From assembly GCA_963681505.1 (NCBI GenBank), contig OY811974.1, positions 10,132,547 through 10,196,546 of the forward strand: a stretch of DNA of 64,000 nucleotides, read 5' to 3'. The notes under the pieces are model-generated. The model saw nothing but the letters and a program-made list of their open reading frames with translations. It searched no databases and was not told where the DNA came from. A program made the translations under genes and the position numbers. Positions 1 to 11,540 of the stretch are shown piece after piece. The DNA is from Eunapius fragilis. Its lineage: Eukaryota > Porifera > Demospongiae > Spongillida > Spongillidae. Position 1 is the stretch's first letter, and each line of letters opens with the position of its first letter.

Positions 1-48
1 GAAAATGTGGAAAGATGGATTGCAGGTATGTGGAACCATTTATCATAA

Positions 49-396
49 CAAAGAGTCTTAGGAAAGGTCTATATACTCTCTCGCATCAGTTCATCGCACC
101 TTTGCTGTGGGATTGATTCGACCACTGTTCGTTTCGAGCAAGGAAAAATGAGACCCCACCTGATAAAGTGTCTTGAAACCAAAACATGTTCTATGTTTCC
201 AAGCAATCCCATACGGAAAAGGGCAAAGTATGTAGAAAAGTGTGAAATTATATCTATTTACTGTTCTTGTCGCTTGCCTAATGATGGCAAGCCAATGGTG
301 CAGTGCTGTCAATGCTTAAATTGGTATCACAGTGCATGCTTACAATGCAAAGTTTCAGATTTGCCTTTAGAGTGGAACTGTAGTGACTGTCAATGA
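49..396 (+). pseudogene. Ulp1-like protease end plus PHD finger, tail of a Ginger-type transposon protein
   Basis: The frame is open from 49 to the stop at 396. Its first part (SSHLCCGID, then FEQGKMRPHLIKCL) matches what I know as the last segment of the Ulp1-like cysteine protease found in integrase-type (Ginger) transposons. A PHD zinc finger follows: YCSCRLP, MVQCCQC, WYHSAC, WNCSDC, giving C4HC3 ligands. The same protease-then-PHD order occurs at 19132-20209 in a more complete element. The catalytic part lies upstream of the window or is lost, because a stop at 46-48 closes this frame. The stop at 396 is followed after about 100 bp by the iteron array at 493-669, mirroring the other element. 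The PHD call is firm; the family assignment is inferred from order and context. Confidence 0.6.
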
Positions 397-492
397 AGTT
401 TGCATCATTGAATCATTTTGAATTATAAGTGACTGGAAGTTTGCTATTAATATTAATGCACTTGAAATAAGCGTATAACGATTGGTCGTGAC

Positions 493-669
493 GGTGGATC
501 ACTTTTGGCAAGGTCGGACCACTTTTGGCAGCCCATTTCAGTCCAGGCGGACCTTTTTCGGCAACCAAAAGTGGTCCGGACGGTGGACCACTTTTGGCAA
601 GGTCGGACCACTTTTGGCAGCCCATTTCAGTCCGGGCGGACCGTTTTTGGCAACCAAAAGTGGTCCGCC
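493..669. repeat. Two 89-bp direct repeats built of inverted GGACCACTTTTGG units
   Basis: Positions 493-581 and 582-669 are two near-identical copies. Each has GGACCACTTTTGG twice in forward orientation and CCAAAAGTGGTCC once in reverse, so each unit can fold. The position, about 100 bp past the PHD stop codon, matches the iteron-rich end of the element at 18803-18990. I read this as the subterminal region of the element whose tail is at 49-396. The end may be the TAACA at 711-715, but I see no opposite end in the window. Confidence 0.55.
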
Positions 670-741
670 TTTTAGGTAGGACTGGTTTTGCCGGGACAGG
701 CAACGTGCGATAACATGGCGATGTAGACCAGTGCGTATCAT

Positions 742-1917
742 TCTTCACTTCCTTGGGAGGATCGAAAACGCTACAAAGATAAGCTGAAAATCAGCGGAGT
801 TACTCTTCCAGACCCTTATAGTATCGATCAAGGGCTTTGGACCGAAGATGTAACGAGATGGCCCACGTTGGAGTTTGGTGACCTGTACTCTTATTTAATG
901 GATTCCAAAGGGATGTTCACGCAGGAATCACTAAGGGCATACAAGTCCTTAGAGGCGTATAACAACTTCTTTAATGGGCCGGTATGTCCGCACAGTTTTG
1001 TATTACGATGGCAGTTGTACTGGAACCAGTGGCTATAGCTCCCGGTTTTGCATTGTAAAAGCTATAGTGAACTCCAGCCAAAGAGCTATAGACAATCCAA
1101 ACGAAGCATGGGTCATCATCAATTGGAAAAACAGCTTGTGGAAACTGCATATGGCTCTTGCATGGCTGGGTAAGTCATTTTGCATGCCAAACAATGTCGT
1201 GCAAGCTTAAAAACATGGATTGATGATGGATACGTATTGTCCTTACAGGATAGGTGAAGTTTGAAGCCATGTTGCTGCATTGCTTTTCAAGATTGAAGCT
1301 GCTTGTAGGCTAGGCTACAACAATCCATCTTGCACATCTCAGCCATGCCTTTGGAACAAGAGTTATGTTGATAAGGTAGAGTAGCAGGCTAGTTGATCAT
1401 CATGCAAGCAGCATTTATTATGGTGTCATTCCTTTGCATTACTCTACACACACCCTACAATTATAGGTACAGCCAGCCATGGTAATTGACATAGATTTTG
1501 TGAAACCATCCTATAGTAAAGATGCTGATTGAGATCAAACATCAAACAACATCCAGTACAACATGTTACATTTCCAGTCCAGTTGTTCAGCATCACATGC
1601 CACCGATGCTTTCATCGGTACCACTTTTACAGTCTCTCCATGAAGTCATCCCTGATGCTTGCATATCATCCTCTTCTTCCAAAGCATATGACATTCCTAC
1701 CTCTTCTCTAGATTTGCCAAGATGTTTAGAAGAGAGTGTTCTTCACCATAGTGATGATAAATTCTGTTTTTGCCAAAACATCGAACATGATGAAATGTTG
1801 TTATGTGATAACCCGACATGTACCATACAATGGTACCATTTTTCATGTGTGGGGCTGCTATTCCCTCCCAAGGGTGAGTGGTACTGTTCAAGATGTAATG
1901 TTGCAAAGTGTATGTAA
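742..1917 (+). pseudogene. ISL2EU-type partner protein (SWIM zinc finger and PHD finger), nuclease domain missing
   Basis: In order: 742-972 encodes a segment with DPYSIDQGLW and LRAYKSLEAYNNF, characteristic of animal and transposon proteins that carry a SWIM zinc finger and a YqaJ-type exonuclease. A shift of frame gives CIVKAIVNSSQRA, and a second shift gives TAYGSCMAG. An intron at 1170-1248 (GT-AG) leads to GEV-stop-SHVAALLFK, in which a SWIM cysteine codon has become TGA (1262-1264). LGYNNPSCTSQPCLWN follows, then after another gap VQPAMVIDIDFVKP. The end (1522-1917) is an ING-like PHD finger: FCFCQN, LLCDNPTC, WYHFSC, EWYCSRC. There is no room for the roughly 200-residue YqaJ domain expected before the PHD, so it has been deleted. 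Two frameshifts and a stop make this a clear pseudogene. Confidence 0.7.
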
Positions 1918-2148
1918 TTGTACTCTGAGTAGTAAATTGATGAAAAAGCCATGCATGAGTATGCATATGATTCAAAGTTACACTAAACAAGGATGAAGAT
2001 TCGATTAGGCAGCACACGTGATACGTATTATATCAATAGTAGCATAACTAACATCGGTAGATGTTTTAAGGATAGAAACCGTTAGTGTTGAACTTAGTAT
2101 ACTATAATTCTTTAATCTTCCAATGACTCTTTCTACGAGTATACGTAA

Positions 2149-3046
2149 TCATGAGAGCTGCCTTGAGCTTTCAACTTCTGCCTGAGACAATTGATCTTCT
2201 CCCTTTGTAAAGGAGTGAATTGAATGGGATGCATCACACAGTGCAAGTTCATCAGCAATATCAAATCCCCTATCAGAAAGAATCATGTCACCTGGAAGAA
2301 GCTTTCGCAAAAAACCGCATTCAGTTGTAAGGTGCTTATCAGATACCCGTTCACCCCAAAATTTTGACAAAAACACAATAATTCCTGTTGGATTGATTGC
2401 CAAGATAAACTTGACTGTATTGTGCCCTTCGTACGAAGAATAGGTTTGAGCTCTGGCAACTAGTGATGTTGGACGTTGGATAAATATTTCAGAGCAATCT
2501 ATAATGCATATTGCTCGTGTAAAGGTAGGCTTGAAACATTCTGGCAAAATATCGGCGAACAATCTCTCTGTCTGGCCTGTGAATTAAACACAGCAATTCT
2601 CTTGACATAATATTTATCCAATAATGGAAAATTCCACTCACTTGTGAAACAGCAACTTGAAGGCGATATGCTAAGTCCTGATGTTTGAATGCATGCCGAA
2701 GCTTCATTAATACCATTCTTAGGTGGCAGTGAAGAACAGAATCCATCATTTTGGGCCAGAAACACATCATTGAGCATGAAAAAAGTTTCGTAAACACAGC
2801 GCTAGACGGTAGTCCTGTATAGTATCTGATGTGGTCATCCCATACATCCAGAGAAGAAAAAATGGTTGGTTGTACACTTTCAATATCAGGTACATCAACA
2901 CCTTTGTGCAGCATCATATAGGCAGTCTCGGTTTGAGTTGTCCTAGTAACCCAAATAACTTCTTTATCTTGCATCACATATTGTTTCCTTGGTGCTGAAT
3001 GTGATATAACATCCACAACCGAGTATTCTCCCGTTTGTGTTTCTGT
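2149..3046 (-). pseudogene. DDE_Tnp_4-type transposase (ISL2EU group), frameshifted
   Basis: Read on the minus strand, the first half (about 3046-2545) contains WDDHIRYYTGLPS and a helix-turn-helix segment DLAYRLQVAVSQVSGIF typical of the HTH preceding DDE_Tnp_4 transposases. The second half (2562-2149) lies in another frame and contains CIIDCSEIFIQRP (first catalytic Asp), the conserved QTYSSYEGHNTVKF, WGERVSDKHLT and ILSDRGFDI (second Asp). The join near 2550 needs a 1-nt shift. The N-terminus is cut at about 3050 by a foldback-element arm. It faces the gene at 742-1917 tail to tail. ISL2EU elements are known to carry a transposase plus a YqaJ-type protein, which fits this pairing. Confidence 0.75.
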
Positions 3047-3054
3047 ATCAATAG

Positions 3055-3179
3055 TATAGGACTAGACCTTTTCCCTTACTATCACAAACCCTTGTTTCCT
3101 TGCTTTCTACACCACCATGGCCTTCAAATCCTATATCTCACCAACGTTCTCATAGAGAATTTTTTTAACTACTTGTTTA
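3055..3179. repeat. Single arm of the 290-bp foldback family
   Basis: The arm runs from the central motif TATAGGACTA through CCTTGTTTCCTTGC and CCTATATCTCACCAAC to CTACTTGTTT. It matches one arm of the complete copies at 8707-8999 and 51982-52267, with more substitutions than those. The other arm is absent. It sits exactly between the truncated transposase and the truncated NIDO gene. Confidence 0.7.
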
Positions 3180-3205
3180 AACAAATGTAGGAATACATTC
3201 CCTAC

Positions 3206-3853
3206 CTTATCTGTTCCACTTGGATTGTATCCAACACGATCCCATGTAGCAATGAACAGCCACTGGGGACTAAAGGTTCCAAACAAGGCCTGAGTGTCAT
3301 TTACTGCTTTTGCTAGTAGTGTGGCATTTTGTGTACTTCTGTACCACACACTGCCAGTACCTGTAGTGTCAACATCAGCCAGATAGGGTGCCACCAATGG
3401 ATTTGTGGCAAAGGGAAATGCTGTTGGTACAAGGTTTAACCATGCCGCTCCAAAGAATAAGTAACCAGTATTATTCACTTGAAGTTGCAAAATGTGCATA
3501 CAGTTTAATTGATACAACTTGATAAAGTGATACTTTTGTAATTGTTTACATTTACAATAATGCTGTACTAATCTAAGCTATATGCCTCACAACTTCACAG
3601 CTCACTCTACATGTAATAAATAACATATGCAGAATCAAAGCCAACTTACATAAACAATGCTATTGCTGGTTCCAAATAACCTAAATGGGGATGGCAGTGT
3701 CAATGGAGGAGAAAAATCATCAGTAGGAGGCAGGGCAGTATCACCAGCAGCTTTTCCATAAGAGTAAAATGAACTCAATGGAACAGCAGTTCCAGATGGC
3801 ATGCCGCTCAGTAGTAAGGTGAGCACAGCAGCAATCATCAATGCTGTCGGCAT
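3206..3853 (-). CDS. Secreted NIDO-domain protein, first two exons only
   Basis: Exon 1 (3853-3651) starts MPTALMIAAVLTLLLSG, a clear signal peptide, and continues with FYSYGKAAGDTALPP and the FG-SNSIVYV strand of a NIDO (nidogen-type extracellular) domain. Its donor is GTAAGT at 3650. Exon 2 (about 3477-3206) continues the domain: NNTGYLFFG, APYLADVDTTGTGSVWYR, WLFIATWDRVGY, ending GTDK before a GTAGGG donor. NIDO domains occur in secreted or membrane adhesion proteins. The exon 1-2 junction is off by one base with the only visible acceptor (TTCAAG), so either the splice is unusual or a base is lost. The next exon, normally starting VNTFQ, is absent; the foldback arm and the ISL2EU debris begin there. 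Probably a truncated gene. Confidence 0.7.
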
Positions 3854-3859
3854 TGGTAT

Positions 3860-4360
3860 AAGAGCTGCATATAGTCAAGCACACAGAGACACGATTAAAG
3901 GTAGAATACACATTCTCATTCAATAATTGTATTGATCAGCCTCAACCATACATTACAATACCCAACTTCTCAGTGATCAATAGTAAAAAAACAGTGCTCA
4001 AAAAGCATTTCGACAATTAACCTACTTGGGCACTAAAAAGGTGGCCTCAGAGTTTAATGCATTATTTTAAATCCTTATTCAATCGAGTACGTGAATATAG
4101 AGGTCAATAATGGGGAGTCCCAAGAGATTATATGCGGGAACGTGTTCCACTAGATCATGGTCTCTCCTTTAAACTTATACGACACAGCTTGCAAGTGTCA
4201 CGGTACCAAGCCTGACATCCAGGTGATTGATTATGACTGAAGACATGCATTGTATGTTTAATTTTTTTTAGTATGCTTTTGTTCTGGATGCTGTCATTGG
4301 TTACCTGAATATACCTATATCATGACTCAGCTACAGAGACATTTAGTATTAGCCATTCAG
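3860..4360. other. No recognisable feature
   Basis: This is AT-rich sequence upstream of the NIDO first exon. It may contain that gene's promoter, but I see no clear elements. Confidence 0.4.
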
Positions 4361-4362
4361 AA

Positions 4363-4928
4363 TTATAAAGTCTCAAACTGGTTTAGTTCCCCCTGGCTTC
4401 TACTTTCAAGAATGATAGTCTTATCGAAACAGTAGAAGGTAAATTTAACGTGGCAATTTTTACAGCTAAAAGACCTCATTGCTCCTCCTTTTGCAGACTC
4501 ATTTGTTGTCAGTTGAATAATGAACCCTTTCGTGAATGGGTTGTTCAAAACAGGATCAGGACATAACATGTCCTTGAATGCCTTAAAAAGCTTTTGCACA
4601 TTCAACACTCCAGACCACTGATTTTGGCGCTAAAAGATCTGCATGCGAGTGAAGCTGCTACTGACGCAAAATTAAGTATGAACTGTCTGCAGTACGCCTT
4701 GGAAATGCACTGACGCGGAACCGCCTCCACTTTGTCCAGCACCGGCTAGACCGCCCCATTCCCTACAATGTGCCCCAATTACTTCGCAGCTCGTGTGTGC
4801 AAAGTTATTCTTTTTGAGCTTCACGGTGAGTCCAGAGCTCTGTAATCGGTCTGCAAACGAATAAGGTATTCCTTCCACCCACAGGATTACAAAGTCGTCA
4901 ATATACTCTGCCGCGAAACCTTCACATC
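4363..4928 (-). pseudogene. Ty3/gypsy reverse transcriptase-RNase H remnant
   Basis: On the minus strand, 4928-4672 encodes EYIDDFVILW (the YIDD catalytic box of gypsy reverse transcriptases), then SGLTVKLKKNNFAHTSCEVIGAH, the usual segment after it. About 100 bp further on, 4608-4363 encodes AFKDMLCPDPVLNNP and KGFIIQ, the start of the RNase H domain, where DAS is destroyed. The connecting thumb sequence is degraded. This is an old fragment, not related closely to the intact pol at 54933. Confidence 0.6.
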
Positions 4929-5079
4929 CTTGCAGTTATCAATCATTGGAAAGAGGCTGAGGCTCCACCAAGCCAAAATGGCTTTATGCTACTATCCCTG
5001 TTGCGTGAGACCGCGGCCTCCCTGGGGTATTAGGAGGGATATGACCTTTATTAAATCAAATAGCCCGTACATCTAAATC

Positions 5080-5700
5080 AATCAAACTTGTGCAACTGAA
5101 GAGTTATCAGACACTGACATTATTTGTAAACACCGATAAAACGATCTCATGCAACTCACCCCTCAATCTCAGTTGTATGCCTGTTCTGTATAGTGTGACT
5201 TGAACTTTCGCGTGCCTTCCTCTGAATAGAAAAAAAAACATGCATGACTGCTTTAATAATTTCATGGTGTCAGTAGAAAATATTCATGCATTTACATTAA
5301 CAGTGGACCCCCTGAACGTGGACTCCCTGAAATGTTGAAATGCATGCGACATCTACTGCATACAATGATTTACACACATCAGTATGAATCCCTGAAATGC
5401 TGTCACCTAGATAATCAGGACGCTGGAGGTGGGTCCCGACAGTGTCCGCGCATTAGAGGGGTGCCAGTGAAATATGCGCCAGCCTATAAATTGAGCGTTG
5501 GATGGAATTAAATGGTGCTCCTGGCTTAATGAAGCGTCCATAAGAAATTTAATGAATACAGTTATAACATACCCTATTCACCCATTTATAGGTCTATGTA
5601 ACGGGATGGTTGAACATTAGTGCAAGTGATCCATGTCCGACCAACGACGTAATTCTACCGCCCCCTCCCCCCCCCCCCCCCCTCGCCCCACACATTATCA
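5080..5700. other. Noncoding sequence with a poly-C tract
   Basis: There is no credible coding region. A C-rich run occupies about 5660-5683. Confidence 0.4.
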
Positions 5701-5771
5701 ATCTTTGCATACGTAACGGCTCATTGAACGCGTGAAAAATAACATGTGTACATGAACATATAGGTCACAAG

Positions 5772-5941
5772 AATGGAAACAACTGCTGCTGAGCGTGATA
5801 AAAAAGAAAAAGGGAGAGCATTTGCAGCTGTTTCCATCAACACCCTTATGATAATGTTCATGTGCACCCTGAACATATCTGCCATTGCTGTCATCATTCA
5901 ATGCAGAGTTATCAGTGCCAGGGTAGAAGGAGTGCACCATA
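5772..5941 (-). repeat. Dispersed gene-like fragment, copy 1
   Basis: This segment and 7699-7888 are homologous over their whole length in the same orientation. On the minus strand both give short frames with NDDSNGRYVQGAHEHYHKG here and HDDSNGRNFQGALEHYQQ in the other. The pattern (D-S-G-Y, then A-L-x-x-Y) recalls the first helices of an MIT domain, but the frame breaks soon after. It may be a decayed exon of a duplicated gene. Confidence 0.35.
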
Positions 5942-6039
5942 AGTGTTCACAGGCACCATTTTTAGGGCGTAAGGTACGTAGTGCACGCTTTTATATATGC
6001 TACATCATCTATATACAAAATCATATCACAGGTATGTGA

Positions 6040-7698
6040 GCAGTGCAAGAGGTCATGTTAGGAAGCATACAGTTGGCAGAGGTCGTCAATCAGACCTCAC
6101 ACATACGTTCGTTGCACACCTTTTGAAGATAACCCTCCTACAATTTCTCAAGTGAGCCATATACTCACCATTATCAAGCCAAAACAGTGTCACATACTGT
6201 CTTGTACGAGTTGAGAAGTGTGGTGTGATCAAACATTCTGACACAGCCCAAGATTTGCCAGGCAGCATCATCCCCAGCGTGTTTGTAATGCTCAGAGGAC
6301 AGCTCTTTGATAACCACAGGAATAAGACCAGCACCAAACGCTATAGCAATCTTGCTGAAGGAGTACTGGTACTTTTACAGCTGTTCTGAGGAGATATGAG
6401 GTTTGAAACATAAGGTGTCTGTAATGAGGAGTTTCTTCACAATTATTTAGACAGGTACATGTACCGTAGTACTGTAATTATAAACCTAGTTTCCAACTAC
6501 AAACAACCGTGACGTACTCAGTATGCTAATGTGGCCCTTTATGTGGGGTACATTTTTTACAGAGTAAGTTTATTCACGTTTTGTACGTTTCACTTCAATT
6601 TGACGGTGCATGCTCGTTTCACAGGTCACTTGGAACTTCGTCCGAAATTGCCAAACTCAAAAAAAAAATTCTCTGGTATGAAGTCAGAGCGTCAAAGTGG
6701 CACTATTCGATCGAGATATAGATAGGCGTGGTTTCAATAACTGCCTATCTCAATTGGCTGTAATCAATCTGTAAGTTTGGTATTGATTAGTGAAACCCGA
6801 AGTATAGCATAGAACTATTGTTATGATGTTTGTAGTGAGTTTTGGACAGAGTTGAGGAGCGGTTGACTTCACAGTGTATGACCTAGTTGGCATGGGATCG
6901 AGGAAGCGAAAAAGACATAACGCATAATTTTTTCAAGTATCCAATATTCTGACAGACACGTACGTTGTCAATAACGTCCCTCTTACGCACTGGAAATTAG
7001 TCTGTTCATTGTGGACCTAAGTTACAGTGGCCTGAATTTTTACCGGCATTTTAATTGCACTCGATGTCAACTTCCTGGATAATTTTCATCAATATGCGCT
7101 ATAGATCCCTATTCGCTGTCTCAACTCCATATGATATGTTTTGAAAAGGCAGCACATTTGTACACTTCTACAGCTAACATTAGGATGGTAAAGTAACCTT
7201 GGCTCTATTTTATACAATGTGCCGCTCATGTTTACACACCAGTGAGAATAAAGTACAGCATAAAATTAAGAGCTTTTTCAAGGTACATCACTGCATGACA
7301 CCGGCGAGATACCTCCCAGTGATATTCAGTTTTACATGCATACAATATTCGTTTGAGGCCCTGCATATTCATATATGACTAGTTCTAACATAATGTTCTT
7401 ACGCTCTTCTATGTCTTTTTGCAAACGTTGAACATCCCATCACATACAATATGTCTGTTGAAAGCAACTAATAAGCTTAACATCTGGGATGTGAATGGAT
7501 GCAAAAGTAAGGGCTTCATACAGATTATAATGGTTTTTTGAATAAATTATACTTGCTGGGAATTTCCGCAAATAAAAAGTCTATGTGCACAATGCACATA
7601 AAATAGCCTTTGAGATGCATTGTATGTGTGCACTGCATTTAGAAATCTTGGAGTTCCACAGTAGTGAATCCTTCACGCCTTCAGGAATGCCCAACCAA
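6040..7698. other. No recognisable feature
   Basis: Only short frames with no family signature are present. The sequence is AT-rich, unique-looking and without long inverted repeats that I can see. Confidence 0.4.
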
Positions 7699-7888
7699 AG
7701 TTGAAACAACTGCTGCTGAGCATGATGAGAAGGAAATAGGAGAACATTTGCAGCTGATCTGCACATTGCATTTTCCATCAACACCCTTAATTGCTGATAA
7801 TGCTCAAGTGCACCCTGAAAGTTTCTGCCATTGCTGTCATCATGCAATGCAGTTATGAGTGCCGGGGCAGAAGGAGTGCACCATAGAT
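7699..7888 (-). repeat. Dispersed gene-like fragment, copy 2
   Basis: Homologous to 5772-5941. The minus strand reads DDSNGRNFQGALEHYQQ, then a shift, then SHHAQQQLFQLWLGIPEG. The two copies are 1.9 kb apart, which suggests a local duplication of a decayed exon. Confidence 0.35.
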
Positions 7889-8212
7889 GAAGCCTTAAGG
7901 GAAGTTGAACAACGCGACCTCATTATCAGTACTAAAGGTCGATCACAGTTCGCTTTGGATGTAGGAAATGATCAAGATGGCAATGAATTCACCAATGATG
8001 GAGAGGAAGTATATATATTTTTGCCTTCTTGTCCGCCATTTTGTTTTCATTAAAGCTTCCGGCCTAAACCTGATAACTTTACGAAGGCAAGCGTCTTATG
8101 TATACAGTAAACACTAACAAATATACATTCGTTCATGTATAACCATGACTTCAGCACTGCGCTTCTTGATTAAAAATTCGTGATGTCACGTATGAAGGTG
8201 TGTATGGCATGT

Positions 8213-8545
8213 ATCGGAAGTCTCGCTAGAGAGGTTTTGACCCCGACTATGAATTTAATTAAAATCACGCGACCCTACCGTAGCTTCGCTCCCGACGATC
8301 GGATCGTCTAACTTGTTGCGGCAATCGATCTAGAAGTCAAAACTGAGTAGTTTCGTTTTTGTTTCACGTCGTAGAACCGCGTGGTTGTCGAGAACGAATA
8401 ATACTGCCGTCCTCGTTCGGGTCGTCTGCTTCTGCTTCTTCTTCTTCTTCTTCTTCTTCTTCTTCTTCTTGAGAACTCATAACTCGGAACAGGAACACTT
8501 TTAAGCAATGAAAATTGCACCAATAGCTTTAGAATTTGCTGGAGG
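8213..8545 (+). repeat. Interspersed repeat family R1, copy A
   Basis: It shares long segments with 51412-51745 and, inverted, with 35713-36003: TTTGACCCCGACTATGAAT, CCCGACGATCGGATCGT, GTAGTTTCGTTTTTGTTTCA, AACCGCGTGGTTGT and a CTTCTT-type microsatellite before a CATAACTC motif. The microsatellite length varies between copies. No protein signature is visible. It could be a SINE-like unit or a duplicated first exon. Confidence 0.6.
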
Positions 8546-8706
8546 AATCGCTTTGATACAAAAACGCCTAAAAGCCTATATACGGTCTTACCAATTCTAA
8601 TTAAGCAAAGGTACCTAGAAAATTTTCACAATACGTCTGGATGGAATTAAATCGGTTAAATGAAAGGGGGGAAACCTGCGATGCAACAGTGATTTGGGTG
8701 TTAAAA

Positions 8707-8999
8707 ACAAGTAAATAAAAACATTCTCTCTGAGAAAGTTGGTGGGATATAGGTTTTTCAGGCAAATAGTATACTGGTGTAAAAAGCAAGGAAACAAGTT
8801 TCATCAGAAGGGAAAATGAAATAGTCCTATATTTAGCACAGAAACAGCATATGCCTTAGTCGAAGTGTGCTAAATATAGGACTATTACATTTTCCCTTCT
8901 GATGAAACTTGTTTCCTTGCTTTTTACACCAGTATACTATTTGCCTGAAAAACCTATATCCCACCAACTTTCTCAGAGAGAATGTTTTTATTTACTTGT
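8707..8999. mobile_element. Foldback element of the 290-bp family, complete copy
   Basis: The ends are ACAAGTAAATAAAAAC and its complement, with internal AGTTGGTGGGATATAGG, GTGTAAAAAGCAAGG and CTATATTTAGCAC. The two arms of about 135 bp are almost perfectly complementary around a short loop. There is no coding capacity. The sequence left of the element (8640-8706) is shared with the right flank of the copy at 32995. Confidence 0.85.
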
Positions 9000-11140
9000 G
9001 ATAATTTTATAAATTGCTTCACCGCATGCATTAATTTTGACGCTACGCTGTAAAGGTATTGCGAAAGCTTACCATGTGTTCGGACAATTTTCTCACAAGT
9101 GTTTAAAGTTTGGCATTAATGTTTAAATGATCAGGGGCATCGCACATTTGATGGCTTGTAGTTTTCATTGTACTATAAGTAGAAGATCGATTAACTGGCA
9201 CGTGATGAACACAACTCTTGACTTTCTCCACCTGTGCTCTTTCTTGATTTTCGACGTTGCGTTCGTCGTAGCTTGTCACCGTTCTTTAAAGCTATTCACT
9301 GTTGAAATCGATGGCGCGAGGATTTTCCAGTACGATTCAAATCATGCAGAAGCTAGAAAGATGTATGCGTCCGTATTTTCAAGTAAAAGAAAAATGGATG
9401 CTACTACTGTCAGTCGGCCAACAGATGGCTTTGTTGCGACTGTTAGTTTGCGGCATCCCGGTATGCGGCCACAAAGCGTATGGACTGGTACGTATCAGGA
9501 ACATGGAATTCTACACTCTGAATAAGACACCTTCAGTTTTAACCATTACAATGGTATTCCAACCATTTTTCAAAAACTTGATTACTGGGACCATGGTTAC
9601 GTTATCCCGGGGGAACGTGATGCTTGCGCAGATAGACATTAAATCTATGTTTGGCGATATACGTATTACCCTAGTGTGGTATTAACCTTGGATACGGCCA
9701 CTGCATGGGGGAGAGATTCCATACTTTCATAATGGTAACGTATGTACAAAAGGGATGAGCAAGAGGTGTTTAAAGTTGGGAAGAAAGGGTTATTTGGTAC
9801 CTGAAATACAATGTTTTCTAAAATGAAAACGGTAACGAGTTCATATGCGACAGAGTTACAGATCGAATTGTAGTTTGGGCATTACAAAATTAAGATGGCT
9901 ACCTGGGGAATTTGAAGAGATCAATAGATTGCATGGTGCACGCAGGTGTGCGAGTATGAGGGGGTGGCCAGGGGATCACAAAGATGAGTATGGTTACATC
10001 AGGAGTGAGCAGTTCTCCATGGGAGAAGAATCCCTAGCTTATGCGTTGATTGCCTAGAGCTTTCAAATCTTCCTATCAATGAGCCTTCAAATAATATATA
10101 GACAACAGCAGAACCATACGTCATAAGGAGATAAAATATGGAGGCAAACAGCAAGGAACGTATCCCGCATTCAATTCATATGGAGAAATGGCCCATACAT
10201 CGGCGGTCATCTTGCATTTTTATTTCAAATTGAATTCTAAATAAACTCAAAAAATACTAAAAATTGGGCTGAATTCGAATATTATTTTTCATTGCGTTGT
10301 AAGTATGCATCGTTATACAAAAATCAAGACAAAAATTTAATTACTATCGCAGGTAATTATAATATTAATTCAACACTCCCGTTAGCATTAATAACTACAA
10401 TAAGCAGCATTTCGTTAATAAACTCGTGCATGTATCCAGGCCAGCCCCACCCCATCCGACGAGGGGTGGATGCGCATCAATTAGCACATAGACGGCCAAC
10501 CACATTTTTGTAAAGGTGGATTATGTACAATTGCGGATTGTTACTAAGTGCAGAATGGCACATTGTTACTGTTACAGAAGTGGCGGATATGCATCAGTAC
10601 TATGCATACATATAGTACACGCCACGTTCGCTAGTTGTAACTTTACGCGCTGACACCTATGGGGGCCGGGGACTGCGATCGCATACTGTAACTCCTTCCA
10701 GCCAATCAATTTGCTCTCCCCATAATTCAGGAACTGCCACAATCATGACCTCATCCTTTGATATTAACCTGTTCGTATTGTACTGTCTGAAAATAGCCGT
10801 ATTAAAAGTTAGGAGCGCATATTCGTATGGGCCTAATAGGGGTGGTCCGTGCTACATGTGTATGAAAGGAACGGTGTCTCAAATTATTTAATGCTTGAGT
10901 ATCCTTTTTGCTTATGTGTCTTGTGGCTTCTTGGGGTGCATAAATTTGTATATACATGTATGCTATGCTCTTTACATCTACCATTGTATGGTGCTTGGGT
11001 TTTAGCATACTGGCTTTATCTCCTGGGAAACATCAGCTAGTATGACTTCAGGCAACATGGCCACCGTGTGATCAAGCATACAGGTGAGTTAATGTTGTCC
11101 TGCACAGTATTATACTCACCATCACACACATAACCCACAG
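9000..11140. other. No recognisable gene
   Basis: Open frames up to 132 codons (for example 9127-9525) show no domain, no conserved pattern and no splice logic that I recognise, so I treat them as chance. Confidence 0.4.
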
Positions 11141-11186
11141 ATACTAACAAGTGTGCACTCCCATGGGTGCCTCCAGCTTTTCTAGA

Positions 11187-11540
11187 AGGGGGGGGGGGGG
11201 GAGGGGGGCAGAGGTGAGGGGAGGGGCACCAATTATAGGGCAGTGGCGGCGGAGCAATAAAAAAAGTGATACGGCGGACTGTGGGGGGGGGGGGGGGGGG
11301 GGGGGGGTGGAAAGAGGGTCTTCAATATATGAGCAGGGGTGTAACATAAAAAGTGCTACGGCGTTCGCCGTACTTGCCGTAGCGTCAGCGCTGCCTATGT
11401 AGGGAGGTGGGAAGGGGGGAGGCGCATGTAAGTAGAAATCAATACTGGGACAGGGGTTAAATTATTTAACAAGCATTTATTACAAGGGGTTGGGGGTGGG
11501 GCGCCATTGAGTCTCAAAAGGGGGGGGGGGGGGGGGGTGC
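11187..11540. repeat. Clustered poly-G tracts
   Basis: Runs of G lie at about 11190-11202, 11282-11307 and 11519-11537. They are strong candidates for G-quadruplexes on the + strand and weak points of the assembly. Poly-C runs follow at about 11881-11897. Confidence 0.8.

Noticed and set aside
9127..9525. 132-codon plus-strand frame
   Set aside because: No domain, no signal, no codon pattern distinct from surroundings; length is within chance for this AT content.
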